Shown here piece after piece: positions 51,007 to 62,930 of a DNA stretch of 64,000 bases. The notes beneath the pieces were generated by a model, which worked only from the letters and a program-made list of their open reading frames with translations, had not been told where the DNA came from and searched no databases. The position numbers were made by a program, and so were the translations under genes. The stretch is from positions 131,334 through 195,333 of the forward strand of contig VWZS01011030.1 in NCBI GenBank assembly GCA_013397075.1, written 5' to 3'. Within the stretch, counting starts at the first letter, position 1. Every line of letters starts with the position of its first letter. This DNA is from Rhabdornis inornatus (Eukaryota > Chordata > Aves > Passeriformes > Rhabdornithidae).

Positions 51007-54000
51007 CTATGCAGAGGTGCAGTCAGGTACAAGTTTAGTTCATTACCCACTTGACACACTTCTGCTGCTGCATTCATTCTTTTAAATTAAGATTTGCTAA
51101 ATGAAACAAGAACAGGTGCATTTTTTCAGTCTCTGGGAAATTCAAGAGTTTTTGCAGGCTTCTAGCATTCAAAAAAATAAAGAAAGTAACAAAGTGAATA
51201 TAATTATGAAGTATGAAAATATATTTTCAGTCTGAAGGTTGGAGAAAGAGAGAAGCCTAACTATCAGCATGTTGTACTTACAGCAAGTGTGAGTGTGTTA
51301 AGGATCATGAAAGCTTGAAGGTATTTATTTGCTGTTTATGAATACATTGTGAAAGTCCACACAACTTAATCTCTGACTACACTGTTCTGGTCTAATTGTT
51401 AAGGTCATCTCTAAAGGTGGACAGCAGGAAAAGCAGCTAAATTCTGGTGAAGTGACTGGCTTCTGACACTGGGAATTTTCACAAGTGGTTGTATGGAGTG
51501 ACAAAGGAGAGAGGTCTTCTAAAGTTAAGGTAAAATTGAGGCAGGAAGCGGTAAGGAGAGGCATGTGAAAGCCATTTTCTTCTCATAGGATAGAAGAGAA
51601 AAAGAAAAGAGGAAAAAAACCTTAGGCAGCAATAAAAATCAGAGGGAAAACAGGTAAAGCAAAACTTTATAAAAATAGATACAAGCCAAAGACGAAAGAA
51701 CAGATGGGAACACACCTATAAATACTAAGACCAGGAGGCTACATCATGCACGGAGAAAGGGGGACAATAGAAACCTAAGAAAAATGTGGGAACTCCACAG
51801 CAGAAGAGAATAACCATGAAAACTCATTTACAGATGAGATGGAGACTTCCAATTTTATTGGATCAGTCTTTATATTGTTTTCCAATATAAATGAGAAAGC
51901 AAACATTCCTTCCTATCATCCTCTGAACAAGACAACAGAACTATCCTAATCACAGATGCAAGGAATCTCAGCTCTTCTCCCCAGAGCAACACCCTTCACT
52001 TGCCGATGGAATATTGAGACAGAAAAAAGTGCTCAGAGAAGCCCTTCAGAACCCTCTCAACAAGCCCCACAGGCACAGACTTGTGTGATCAAACATCAGT
52101 TTCCTCTTGTATTTAAAGAAATATGAGACCAACATTCAACTCATAGGGCTTTACAAGACCAGTAACTCCAATATCAACAACTCACCAAAGAAGAACATGG
52201 CTCACCATCTATTTTTTGCCATCTATAAAAGTTTCAGAGTCAGAATCCTATTCAGTCTGGACGTTCATGTAAGCTCCTAAAAAAAACCAGCTTTGGTTTT
52301 GCACAGGGTAAGGGACTGAATTGTATTTGACAACTAAATCAAAGAAGTGGTACCTGAAAAGCAGGAAATTGTATCGGAAATGCACATAATCCACAAGTTA
52401 GCAGTTTCATTTCAAGGAAGATAAACGTGTTTTCCCATTTACTACCAACCAGAAAAGAAAGGAAAAAAGAAAAGTCCTGATGATCCAAGAACAGGCTGTT
52501 GTTCTGTAAGTTTTCAGCCTGTAAGAAAATCTCTAAGAAAGCACTGGTCTGGTTCTGAAGCCACAGTAAGAGATGACAGAACTGGACATGATTCCTGTAA
52601 AGAGACTCAAGAGTATGGCACAAGCAGACTAGGTGGAATAGCCTGTTCCACAAAGGTTTCTACAAAACTGGGTCAAGACTTTTTATACATGTGTTTATTG
52701 GGGGGGGGACCCAGTGGAGAGGGGCATTAGTGAGTACAAACACACATGGAATGCTTGCCTAAGTGCAAATTAAGGGAAATATACTGATAAGAACCTGATT
52801 ACCCATCAAATCCTGATTTTATTTTACAATGTTTACTGAAGTAAGTTTTTAACAAGAAACAAATAACATGCATATACAGCCAGTGTACTGGCCTTCAGGC
52901 AGCTGCTACAGGACAAGTTGTAGAACGAAACCAATTATATTTTTTCTTTCTGCCCTGAACTATAAAAAAGCAAAGGGAAAAAATTTAGGGAAAAGCAACA
53001 AAATTGCCTTCCATTCAGTTGAACTTAGTTCTGCAGCAAGTGAAGCTGTATTTGTGCAGCAGACTAAAGCCTTCACAGCACACGTGCACATGTTCCCATG
53101 CTATAAAGAAGCTGAAATAAGAAGCTGGGAGAGAGGATGCTATTGAAACACACACTGTCTGCAATTGTAAATGCCATGTTGCTCCATATAAAGCTCATAA
53201 CCGCACACAGGAAACCCAGGCAGCCTGGCCAGCACCTGGTTTGGAGAAAAATGTTTTGGAGAAATATCTCAGGGAAGGTAAAAGATTTGAACACATATGT
53301 CAGTGAAGATAAAGAAGCGGTTTCTAGAAGAAAACCAGGCAGGAACACCTAAGCAGCAGGTTCAGGAACCTTAAAGGTGATGAGCACCTCAAAGGGAAAG
53401 GAAGGAGCACTTTGCTTATTCCATCTCCTCCCTCACCATTACCACAGGCTCTGCAACAGCTTAATAAGAGTCCAATCTTCTCAATTTGACAAAAAGGCAT
53501 TTGTGGTAGAGCTCTCAGAACAGACCAAGCCAACATTTTAAAAACTAAACTATACAAACCATTTAAGAAGCACTGAAGGTTTCAATACTTCAAAGGTAGG
53601 AATTGTGTCATGCTCCAGCCCAACACATCTCCCCATAAATGTGCCACCATCACGGGGTGTGGACAGAAACAAGCTGACCTGCTAGGACAATCCCTGGTCA
53701 CTGTCTTGTAAAGGAAGGAATTTGTTAGTTGTTTCCTCAAAAATCCTGTGTGCGGAGGATTACATCCAGCTGTCATTCCCACACAACCCTGGAGGAAGAG
53801 CAGGATTCCAACATACAGCAATATTCTGGGGGTGTGTTTTTCATGTGAAATTTCTAGACCTGTTTATCTATACTCCTCTGGGAAAACAGAGGCCTGTGTT
53901 CCCTAAAATATCCTGGACTCTACAGCAGGTCATAACAACCTAAAATATGAGTAAGCTGCTCCAGGGGACACCAAGAGGGAGAAGATGAGCTTAGAGTGCC

Positions 54001-57000
54001 AAGCCTCATGTCCCTTTCATTGAATCTTCCTGCTTCCCAGGCACATTCTGTTAACTATAAAAAACTACACTTTCAGAAGACTCAGCATCAGTGTTGATAT
54101 AAAGGAGAGCGAGGTGTTGGATCAAGGTGTAATGCAAGAAAAAGTGAGATTAAGGATCATAGTTTCACTTTCCAGAGAAGCTGAACGACACAGACTCTGG
54201 CCAAATTCTCAGTAAAAACCACAAACCCTCAAGCCATATTTTAGAAGTGTTCCTCCACAGGCAATAAGAAGGTAAGATTTTCAAAGACACTTTTGAAGTT
54301 AAAAAAAACTCTGATAGAGAGCTATTATTTTGGAGTTTTTTTAAACTGTTGTGTTAGCTTTGTTTTATAGTACTTCAGCTTGAAAAATGAAAGCACTGTG
54401 TTTCATTACTGTTCTCACTAGTTCATTTTCTCATTGGGTTGTATCTAAGAGATATATTTCACTATTTTCTATCATATTTCTAAATGTCATTCTGTGCAGA
54501 GAGGATGTTAGTGACATGAGTTGTGAACCTCAGGAAGGTGAAAAATACGGGCACAGCCAGAAGCTGCTGAAGACAATATTCTGACCGGTAGCTGGACTCC
54601 ATGCACAGGATGAACAAGAGATGACACAGTTCCTTCCTTCAGGATCCTGATACCTAATCTGGGTGACTGAAAAATGAAACCTAGAGCCTCTGAATGCACA
54701 TGAACAAGCCAGGAGGAAATAATTTTCTCAGAGTTCAGCTGCACAAAACCCAAATCACATTTGTTGTTCTTACTTGCCACTGCTTCACGGATAAACAGGA
54801 AAGCAGGATTTCACACAATAAGCACATTTTATGTGTTGCTGCATGACTTTAATTGCATTAAATCAAATGAGGCATTTGTAAAAGAAATATATTTAAAGAA
54901 ATGGGACACACTCTGATTCGCTAAAGAAGTATTTGAAGGAGGATTTCAAGATAAGAGAGATACAGGAAACTGGGCAGACAGAAAACACAAGTGTGAGAAT
55001 CATGAGACTGGACACTCCCACAAGAACACAAGCAGCAGCACTTGTTAAAGTAAGACCATTAAAATCGGGTTGTGTAACTGCACTGAAATAATTCTGAACA
55101 CAGACCACAACTCCCAGTACCACTCTATCTTCCAATCACTGTCATTACAACATGTGCTACTGAACAGCAAGCACTCAGAGAATAAAAATTACAAACACTG
55201 TTCAGGGAGGTATCCTTACAAACTGCTAGTTCTTCGGATTCAGCCATGAAGATCCTCACACCACAGAAGCTGTAACCTAGAGGGGAAGCCTACTACAGAA
55301 TTTCACTGTGATTTGCCAAATGTCCCAGCATAAACTGATCAGATCTGTTCTGATACTGAACACAACCAAGACCTCGGGACATTGTTTCCCTACAAACCAC
55401 TGCACAATATATTACATGTATTAAATTAGTGACAGTGGCTAAAGTCCTAAAATCACGTCTGCTTTAAAGAAAAATTCAGTCCTTACTGAAGCAAAGCTCT
55501 CAGGGGTAAAAAATTGAACTATGTTTCCAAATATAGTTAAACACTGTGTCAAGTCAAACATGAAGGAATATTAACCCAAAAAATAAATAGTTACAGCCCA
55601 TCCTCTGGACTTGATGATGTGAAAATTCAAAATCAGCAGGTCTCATGCTGTTAAATTTTGAAGTATTTTTGAATGTGTTAGCTCATGGGCACCACCTCTT
55701 TCATAGAAATACTGGCATTTCTTATCAGAACAGCTTTGTCATGGTTTTTCATGACCACCTCACTGACCATGGCACAAGTCTCCATTCCCATCTGGTTGCT
55801 TAAAAAAGTCTATAAACATTCTTTTCCTGGGTCATGGAAGATAACAGGATTTAAGTATATCTGAAGAAAAGAAACAGGAAAGTATGCTACAACGCAGGAT
55901 TAAAAGAAAAAAAAAAAGGAAAAAGGGGTTAATAGGGAAAAAGTCACTCATTAGAACTATAGTTCAGGCCAGCTGATGGGGTCTGAATGCTACTTGTGTC
56001 CAGAAGAAATTAATCAGAAAATTAATCAGATTGTTGGTGTAACACTGCAGAGAGAGGCAGGTCAAACAAAGCCCTCAAACCCAAAACTTCCACATCACCT
56101 GGACAGTGCCTTGAAACTCACAGTTCACGTTAAGCCCCTTCTCCAGTTACAGCGCTGCTTCAAGCACAGCAGCAGATTTTGCCACAGAGGCAAACTATAA
56201 ATTACATATAATCCTCTGTAATTTGAATGTCTTGCATTCTCACACACATCAATTGGGCACATGGAGCAATGACACCTTCATCTTTAAAGCTTTATCGTGA
56301 AGGGGAGCCTAAAACATTGAATTTTAGTCACCAAAACAAATCTCAGCACACAACATACACAGTTAAGAATGGGTCAGCTTCCAGGAGCCAAACCTTGCTG
56401 GTGTGCTGTGTAAAGCCAAGCATTGCACAAATTACTTCAAGCAAATGAGAAGACAGACTAACCTGTGGCTTAAAAAGAAACTTTGTGGAGTCAGGTCAAA
56501 ACCTCAGGCGGTAGCAAAGAAAAGACAAACAAAAAAGGCCAAAGATTAAGTGTGAGAGGATAAATTAGTAGCAGAGGAAAAAGCAGAAAAACATGCTAAG
56601 AGGAATTTGCATTATTGTCCAAAAAAAGGGCGTTGCTGTGCTCATCTTATTTCCAAGATATACAGAAATAGTTAATAGTTATCTGTGCCATTCCAGTCCA
56701 AAGCAAGCCACTAAAAAAAGCAAGGAAAAGCAAGGTATTGCAAATGAGCATCCCACTGCTTTGGGAAAATTCAGTGATCTTGAACTTTATTGAATGATCT
56801 CCCCAAGAGGTTCAATTCCACTGCTGCTAAAATCAGTGCTGCCTAGTCCTTTTTCCACAACTGAACATAAGTTTAGTTTGAAATGATAACTAATCAAATT
56901 CAATGTCAACAAACTGAAAAAATGTACATTTTTATCATAGATATTGCCAAAGAATACACACAATACAGAAATTTATTTCTTACACCTTACCATCACTGAA

Positions 57001-57698
57001 TGGGTTTATAAAATTGTTATAAAATTAACTGCAGTTTAGACAATTAATTCTAATTAGTAATATTAAAGACATTCACATATTTATTTACTCATGAAGTGGA
57101 AGGGTTAGAAAAGAGTCTGTCCGTGATATATTGATCCTCCTGGTGCTATGAAAAGAATGATAAAAAGGCTTTTAATATTTTCATTCATAAAACTCACTTT
57201 TTCTATCCAAAGTAATTCCTTGACATAAACAAACCACCAAGAACAGTACCTGTATCCATAAATAGCACATTCATTTACACCAGAGCTAATGTTTCCTTTT
57301 GGTTACCAGAAACTTATTTGCCCACCTTTCAAAGAGAGGTTTACTAAGAATAGAGGCACTTACATCAGATAAAAACTGCTTTCCAGTTATATCATAAAAT
57401 AAACACCAATTAGTCATTTTAGTTTGAGAAACTTGGTAAATTATAAAAATATTAATTCTATGCAAAGTCTTCTACAACATTTTAGGTTATACTAGCTCAG
57501 ACTGGTAATAGCAGGTTAGTAGCAGTTAAGTGATGAACTGCAATTACACTTTGTTGAGGAAGTGTTACAGACAAGACAGCTTAACATTAAATAGTTTAGC
57601 AGCAAGTATTGGACAAACCAATGAGTTAGAGACAAACTTTGCCCTCTGAGAAGCTAAATGAAAAAGCAACAATAAAGCTTACAGAACTTAGCTCGTAC
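51007..57698 (-). other. DNM3 intron between PH exon and microexon
   Basis: Intron of 6,692 bases bounded by the weak donor GTACGA at its 5' end (57698) and the acceptor GCATAG at its 3' end (51007). It contains no recognised exon or transposon. A run of nine G at 52700-52708 and A-rich stretches near 55905-55925 are the only compositional oddities. Confidence 0.75.
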
Positions 57699-57728
57699 AA
57701 TTTGCCTTGAAGGCGGTAGATTGGTTCC
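57699..57728 (-). CDS. DNM3: DNM3 30-nt microexon encoding GTNLPPSRQI
   Basis: This microexon is exactly 30 nt and encodes GTNLPPSRQI, a ten-residue insert known in DNM3 between the stalk linker and the PH domain. The acceptor side is a good tract ending in GCTATTTCAG. The donor reads ATT|GTACGA, a poor match to the GTRAGT consensus. The exon is phase 0 on both sides, so skipping it leaves the frame intact and joins GNQ directly to VIRKGW. Known mammalian DNM3 isoforms differ in and around this stretch. The weak donor and very small size suggest regulated inclusion, with neuronal splicing factors as obvious candidates; that part is inference. The insert is proline/serine containing and lies where the PH domain hinges on the stalk, so it may alter PH mobility. 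Confidence 0.92.
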
Positions 57729-59372
57729 CTGAAATAGCAAATTGCAAAAATGAAGTTTTATTTCAGAAACATTTTCTCATTCTTTTCAACTCCAAACAAT
57801 CAACTTACAAACATCTGTTTATTATCTCTACAATAAAAGGTTCAGCAAAGTCCTTTATACCACAAGTAACCAAGTTTCAACATTGAATTTAAAACGCCAA
57901 GCTTTTTCTTCACTTCTTTAGAGAGAAAACATTCACTCAATTATAAAATCATTCATTTTATTTGTGTATTCTTGAAGAGCCAGATAATTGGCTGCTTTTC
58001 CTTTTATGGGACACTCCAAAGTGATGACAGTCGTTGTGTTTGACACATGTTCCGGCACAGCTAGATAAGAAGGAAATCTCTCCTCAGAGGGGAGAGGCTG
58101 CTCTTTGAAGCCATTGCAGTGTTTAGACCTTCCAGTTGTTTTTTTCATTTTTATCCAAACCATATATTACATCAAAAATGCCACTCATGCTGGTCAGGCT
58201 GTGGGGAACCATCACATCCAAGAAGCTGCTGGATTATTTTAAGAAATATCTTGAAAATAACTAGCAATTTCTTGGTGAGAGGAAGAGATTGAATTTCTAG
58301 CCCCAAAAAGATGCCTAGAGCTCTTGCCAAGAACTCTTGTCTACAACAGCAGCAGAACAGGAGTCTTACTGAAATTTCAGGTTTATCACTTGGATCTAAA
58401 CTCAGTGGTCACATTTGAAAACCTTGATCAGGAGGTGAAACCTCCTGAGCATTGCTTGACCAAATTGCATGTGAAAACATCAGGAAGATGTTCAATACTG
58501 GTAATTATACAAAATTTCATAATCTTATTTTTACTACTATTTTTTTATTTCATTCTCAAGTATCTACTAGTTCCGTAACACTTTTTTTTCTGTTTCAGAC
58601 TTTGCGAAAACCTCAAAGCGAGCAGAAACTCTCCAAGTCACAGCATTTTCCATATTTTCATCTCATGTTAAGAAGAGGACTGTTCCTGCCAAATACTGAG
58701 AACCCCTGGCCCACACAAAAGCAGACAAGGGAGGTGGGCTCAGGAGCATCGAGCACCTTGCAGAATCAATCCCATATTCTTACGTGATAAAAAGAAACCA
58801 TTTCATTAATGAATCTCAGTAAAGATGCTAATTAATCTGAGAGCATCAACCACTTATTCTTAGTTTATTTTCAGAAAGGCTTATGGTACATAGTCAACAG
58901 CTGTGTGATGTCAGCAGAAAGGTTTCAGAAGAGGTAAAGGCAAATCCGCATTTGCTTGCTGACTTGCCCTTCACTGCTGTTTAGCTGTGAACACATCAGG
59001 GGTAGCAAAAGACACAATGCACACACAGGCAAGTACTCACCAGCATTTGGGACTCTGAAATTCACAAGTTTGCAGTTAATGACAAAACACCGATGTGTAA
59101 CAGGAGGGATTCAAGGCACTGAACAGCATGGGAGGGAAGACACTCACCAGCAGTGCAAGCAGCAGCAGAAATGCTAAACAGTAAATGATTATAACAATGG
59201 AAGTCAGGTGGCTTTGAAAAGTTCAGCAAAACAAGGCAATGAGGACACATTTATGTATGTTTGAAGCAAACAAAGGTAAATGATACACTTAAAACAGAAA
59301 ATGCAGCCAAGAAAACCAAACAGCTTGGATTAACTTGCACATGCCATTATCCATTCTCCGTTAGGTGCCTAC
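57729..59372 (-). other. DNM3 intron between linker exon and microexon
   Basis: Intron of 1,644 bases, the shortest complete one here, bounded by donor GTAGGC (59372) and acceptor TTTCAG (57729). The 76-codon minus-strand open frame at 57933-58163 and others inside it have no dynamin similarity and are taken as chance. No repeat was recognised. Confidence 0.75.
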
Positions 59373-59421
59373 CTGATTTCCCACTGCACTTTTGTTAACC
59401 TGACTGCTTCTTTGTTGGGCA
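59373..59421 (-). CDS. DNM3: DNM3 exon: stalk-to-PH linker
   Basis: This short internal exon has 49 nt: one base completing Asn, then 16 codons AQQRSSQVNKSAVGNQ. The NAQQRS-S-Q core is the family signature where the dynamin stalk passes into the flexible linker leading to the PH domain. The acceptor is a strong polypyrimidine tract ending in CCCTTAG and the donor is CAG|GTAGGC. The exon ends in phase 0, so it can join either to the microexon at 57728 or directly to the PH exon at 51006. The C-terminal part reads V-N-K-S-A-V-G-N-Q, where I recall mammalian DNM3 as V-H-K-K-T-T-V-G-N-Q. Divergence in this unstructured linker is unsurprising. The exon is too short to be found by open-frame length and was identified from family sequence plus splice sites and phase. 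Confidence 0.92.
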
Positions 59422-62400
59422 CTAAGGGAAGCAGAGGAAAAGAGTTATGCTGAAGAAACTTGAACTAAGCCAGTTTCTCAGGAATAATTTTAGCAGTAAT
59501 AGTTACTTTCGATTCCAGCAGAGAAAGCTAGGTTAATACAGCAAAAGAAACAGAGGAAAATCATTGCATATATGTGCATATTTCAACTGCTTTTCTGCCT
59601 GATTATATTTGCCTGCTAAGGACAGAAGGGACATGCACAGCAGACAGCTCTACCAATCATCTCCTTTCCAACAACATCCTTCTTGCATTGGTAAAGGTTA
59701 CTAAAAGCACAGAGAAATTATGGCTCATGTGGGTAACTTTGGAAACATTAGCCTCTATAAATATTCAGACGAGACAAAAAGCAAGCCATTTCTGTTATTT
59801 AGAGCAGTACAACAAAATCCTCCCCTGCTGGAGGCTCCTTAATAGCTTTGTCTTGACAGTTTGTTTTGGATATTATTCTAATATTTATATGCACTTTGAG
59901 GGTGTAAATATAACCAATGGATGAAGCAGTCAAAGCTGGTTCAAAGCTGAAATCTTATAAGAATAGAGCACATTTGAAATTAAACCATATTTAAAATATT
60001 TTTTCTCAATTCTTGAACTTTGGTAATCCCAGCTCCTGAAACAAAACACACTCCCTGTCTCAAAACCAAACAAGTTGCCATTAATTCTAAAAGCATTTGC
60101 ATTATGTGGCGGTTTTGCGTTAGGCCACAAAATTAAAATATTGCTGGAAAGAAGAAGGAGAGAGTAGGCTTTGGCTACTCAGCCACCAGCACTTCACTGG
60201 TGACAGTAAGTTTTGTTTGCATTAGATTACATCATTTCACCAGGCACTGATGCACTGAAGAAAAAAGCATCCATATGCCAGCAGCTCCAAAGGCTGCTCT
60301 GACAGAGAAAGGCAGAGAGGTGTGCTTGGATCAGAGCCTGCGGCCAACCCTGCTGCTTGGGGCACAGCTGCTGCTCCAAAGAACTGATGAAGCACCCAAC
60401 TCAACCCTTGCCCAAATTCTGATCCTCCCTTTGGACCACACTATCAAACCAGCAGTCCACATGCAGTCTGGGAGGAGATCCACAAGGATATGTATTCCAT
60501 GTGCCTTCTTACTGTATTTAGCTCAATCATCCTGAGCCTTTTGACCAAACAATACTGCATGTCCCTGGTGCATCATCTAAGCTGCATAAGCTTTGATACA
60601 TAAATTATGATTAAATGAAGTGCACACAGAAAACGCAGCACTGATCCCTGATTTGATTTCTTAATTTTATCACCTTAGAAAAGCTAATTATACCATTAAC
60701 ACCATACTAAGAAACCTAAGCCTCTTAGAAATAGCCCAGCAACTGGTCCTCTACTTAATGTTCTAAATGCAAATTACTCTTTATGTAGATTGAAGCATGT
60801 AGCTGTTCTTGAGTTATCCCAACTGGACACAAACCCAAGCCCAGAATTCTGCCAAATGAGACAAACATTATTATTCTAAGATTTTGCAATTTTATAACTA
60901 TGCAAATTTGTTCTAAATACTGGCATGGTTAAATCCCTCTCAAGACAATTCACGTTGCACTGTACCTGCCTCAGGTCCTGCAGTGCTGCAGGGTAGCTTG
61001 TAATGCCTTGTGCACTCATTCGTATGACCAAGGTTCACAGGACTTACTGTTACTGCAGTCACATGAGACAAGGGGCTGGAAGGCTCAGCAAAGGAAAGGA
61101 AACACCAGGAAATCTGGGGAATCTGTAGTCCAGGATGTTTAGATACTGCAGAAGCCCCTGTGCTACCCAACTTATTTCATTTTCCAGTTCTAACATAACT
61201 GCTGTAACAAAAATACACTTCTAGTTACAAATTAGTATTTTCTCCTGTTTGTCTCTCAAGTGAATATCTTTTAAATTCTTCTTTGCTATCCAAATTTTCT
61301 CTTTTAGTTGAGCAGAAGTCAACAAGGCAACTTTCCTTCCCATCTGTTCCAACCTAGAGAAACCCTTGCTTAAACTTACCAGTGAACTTAAGCCAAGAGT
61401 AACTTGTTATCTGCTTATACCCCATACACAGCACTTGGAGATTTCCAGATCTCAGCTGGCAAAACAGGAAAGAGTCTTCCCAAAAAACTGAACTTGGGAA
61501 TTGCAAAGACACAGCAGCAAGGACCACGGAGGCTGCAGGAGCAGCACCTATGAGGGGAATTTTTCCAGGGGAGAAGCTTAATGAAATAGCTACAGATACA
61601 CCTGGAACTCCAGAATCCAATATTATAAAATATGGAAAGTTCCAACTTGACACAAGGAAAAGCCTTTTCACAGTGAGGTGAGGCTAGCATAGAAAGGCTG
61701 GAGAATCTCCAATTTTGGGAATTCTCCAGATCTGATTGAACAAAATCCTGAGTAGCCTGGTCTGAACTCAGCATGGACCCTCCTCTGAGCAGGAGGTGGG
61801 ACTACGTGACTTCCCAAGGTCACAACACACACCATGAATATACATGGAGTGTTTTTAGCAGCCTTTTTCCTGTCAGAAAAGGATGAAGAGTAGTGAATAG
61901 CAGGCAGGTTGTTATCTTGACCTCTAGAAGGCCAGCCACCATTCCTACTCATCCTGCCATTTGTCAAGAGATCTGATAACAATATCTAGGACCTGCAAAC
62001 AATTCTAGAGAAACTTGCTCAAACCAAACACACAAACAGTGCCTGGCTTTGCCTTCTCCCCTCTCAGCTTACTGAACTCCCTGTTTCAAATCTTCAAAGC
62101 ACACTGCCAAAGATGTGGACCTTCCCTCACAGAGCTAACTAGAATTGGCCAGAGTCAAATACGTACTGTGGTGCCAAAATTTGTTGCCAGCATCTCACAC
62201 GGCCGAAACCTGTTGTGATTCCAATCACTGTTATGGCAAATATGGCATGAATACGTCTGAAGGAACATTTGTTCTTCAAAGAGTGAAGACATCTTCAATG
62301 TTTTTACAAGTGTCAAAATGTTGGTATGAAGTCCCTGAGGCACAAATTGCTGGAAACTGAGGGAGAACATTCTGGAAAATATTCTCACAGCCTTTTCAAT

Positions 62401-62859
62401 TAAGTGAGGAGAACGTCAAACCAGGCCCTGCAGGGCATTCTGCTACTATTATTCTCTGCAGCCAAACAGCAGGCACACTTACAATTCAGTGACATCCATT
62501 ATTCTGAGCAAAACTGTTTCACACAGAATCACAGCTCCCAAAGTAGGCATTAATAACAATGTGGAAAGACCACCAATATCCATTTCTGTGGTCCTGAAAT
62601 ACATGTGGTTCCAGACTAAGACATAAGCTCCAGCTTCAGTGAAACCAGGCTTGTGAACTGGGTGAAGACTCCCCTGCAACTGGGACAGAGTTCAACATTG
62701 TGGCTATTGAGAAAGACATGGTCCTCCATGTTTGGGACTCTGCAGCCTGGATCTTCACTGTCACACTCCAGGATCTGTGTTCTGAACATAAAAAAAAACC
62801 CAAGCAAATAAACTAAAAAGCCTGGCAGTGTCTTTATAACAAATTTTCCATATACTTAC
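59422..62859 (-). other. DNM3 intron between stalk exon and linker exon
   Basis: Intron of 3,438 bases, bounded by the near-consensus donor GTAAGT (62859) and the strong acceptor CCCTTAG (59422). It contains the plus-orientation CR1 fragment at 61605-61830. Open frames of about 105-120 codons around 59574-59924 and 61354-61982 show no family resemblance; the latter overlap the CR1 fragment. Confidence 0.75.
61605..61830 (+). mobile_element. CR1 LINE fragment, plus orientation
   Basis: This is a diverged CR1 3' fragment in plus orientation, opposite to the other two copies. Landmarks are 'aaaagccttttcacagtgag', 'aaaggctggagaatctccaa', 'agcctggtctgaactcagca', and 'gagcaggaggtgggactacg' followed by 'tgacttcccaaggt', which correspond to the CR1 3' region. 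The typical terminal 8-bp repeats are not visible. The fragment lies in the DNM3 intron between the exons at 62860 and 59421. Edges are approximate. Confidence 0.8.
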
Positions 62860-62930
62860 TTTGCAAAGCCAATGAAGTCTTCATGGTTGGTGTTGATGTA
62901 AGAAACCTGGATATCAATGAGCAGCAGCAT
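62860..62930 (-). CDS. DNM3: DNM3 exon: end of the dynamin middle/stalk region
   Basis: This is an internal coding exon of 71 nt. It encodes MLLLIDIQVSYINTNHEDF followed by IGFA and the first two bases of an Asn codon. It matches the conserved dynamin segment at the end of the stalk (middle domain), just before the linker to the PH domain. The stalk mediates helical self-assembly of dynamin around membrane necks. The acceptor is a good pyrimidine-rich tract ending in ATAATAG, and the donor is AA|GTAAGT, close to consensus. The exon starts in phase 0 and ends in phase 2; the next exon at 59421 supplies the third base of the Asn codon. The Q-V-S-Y spelling points to DNM3 rather than DNM1 (E-L-A-Y) or DNM2 (E-Q-S-Y), from memory. 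The ATG at its start is an internal methionine, not a translation start. Confidence 0.95.

Noticed and set aside
57933..58163. Minus-strand frame MVWIKMKK... between two DNM3 exons as a possible extra exon
   Set aside because: It is not similar to any dynamin segment. The flanking exons already join in frame without it.
61354..61982. Cluster of 100-120-codon minus-strand frames
   Set aside because: They overlap a CR1 fragment, lie in an intron, and the frames contradict each other.
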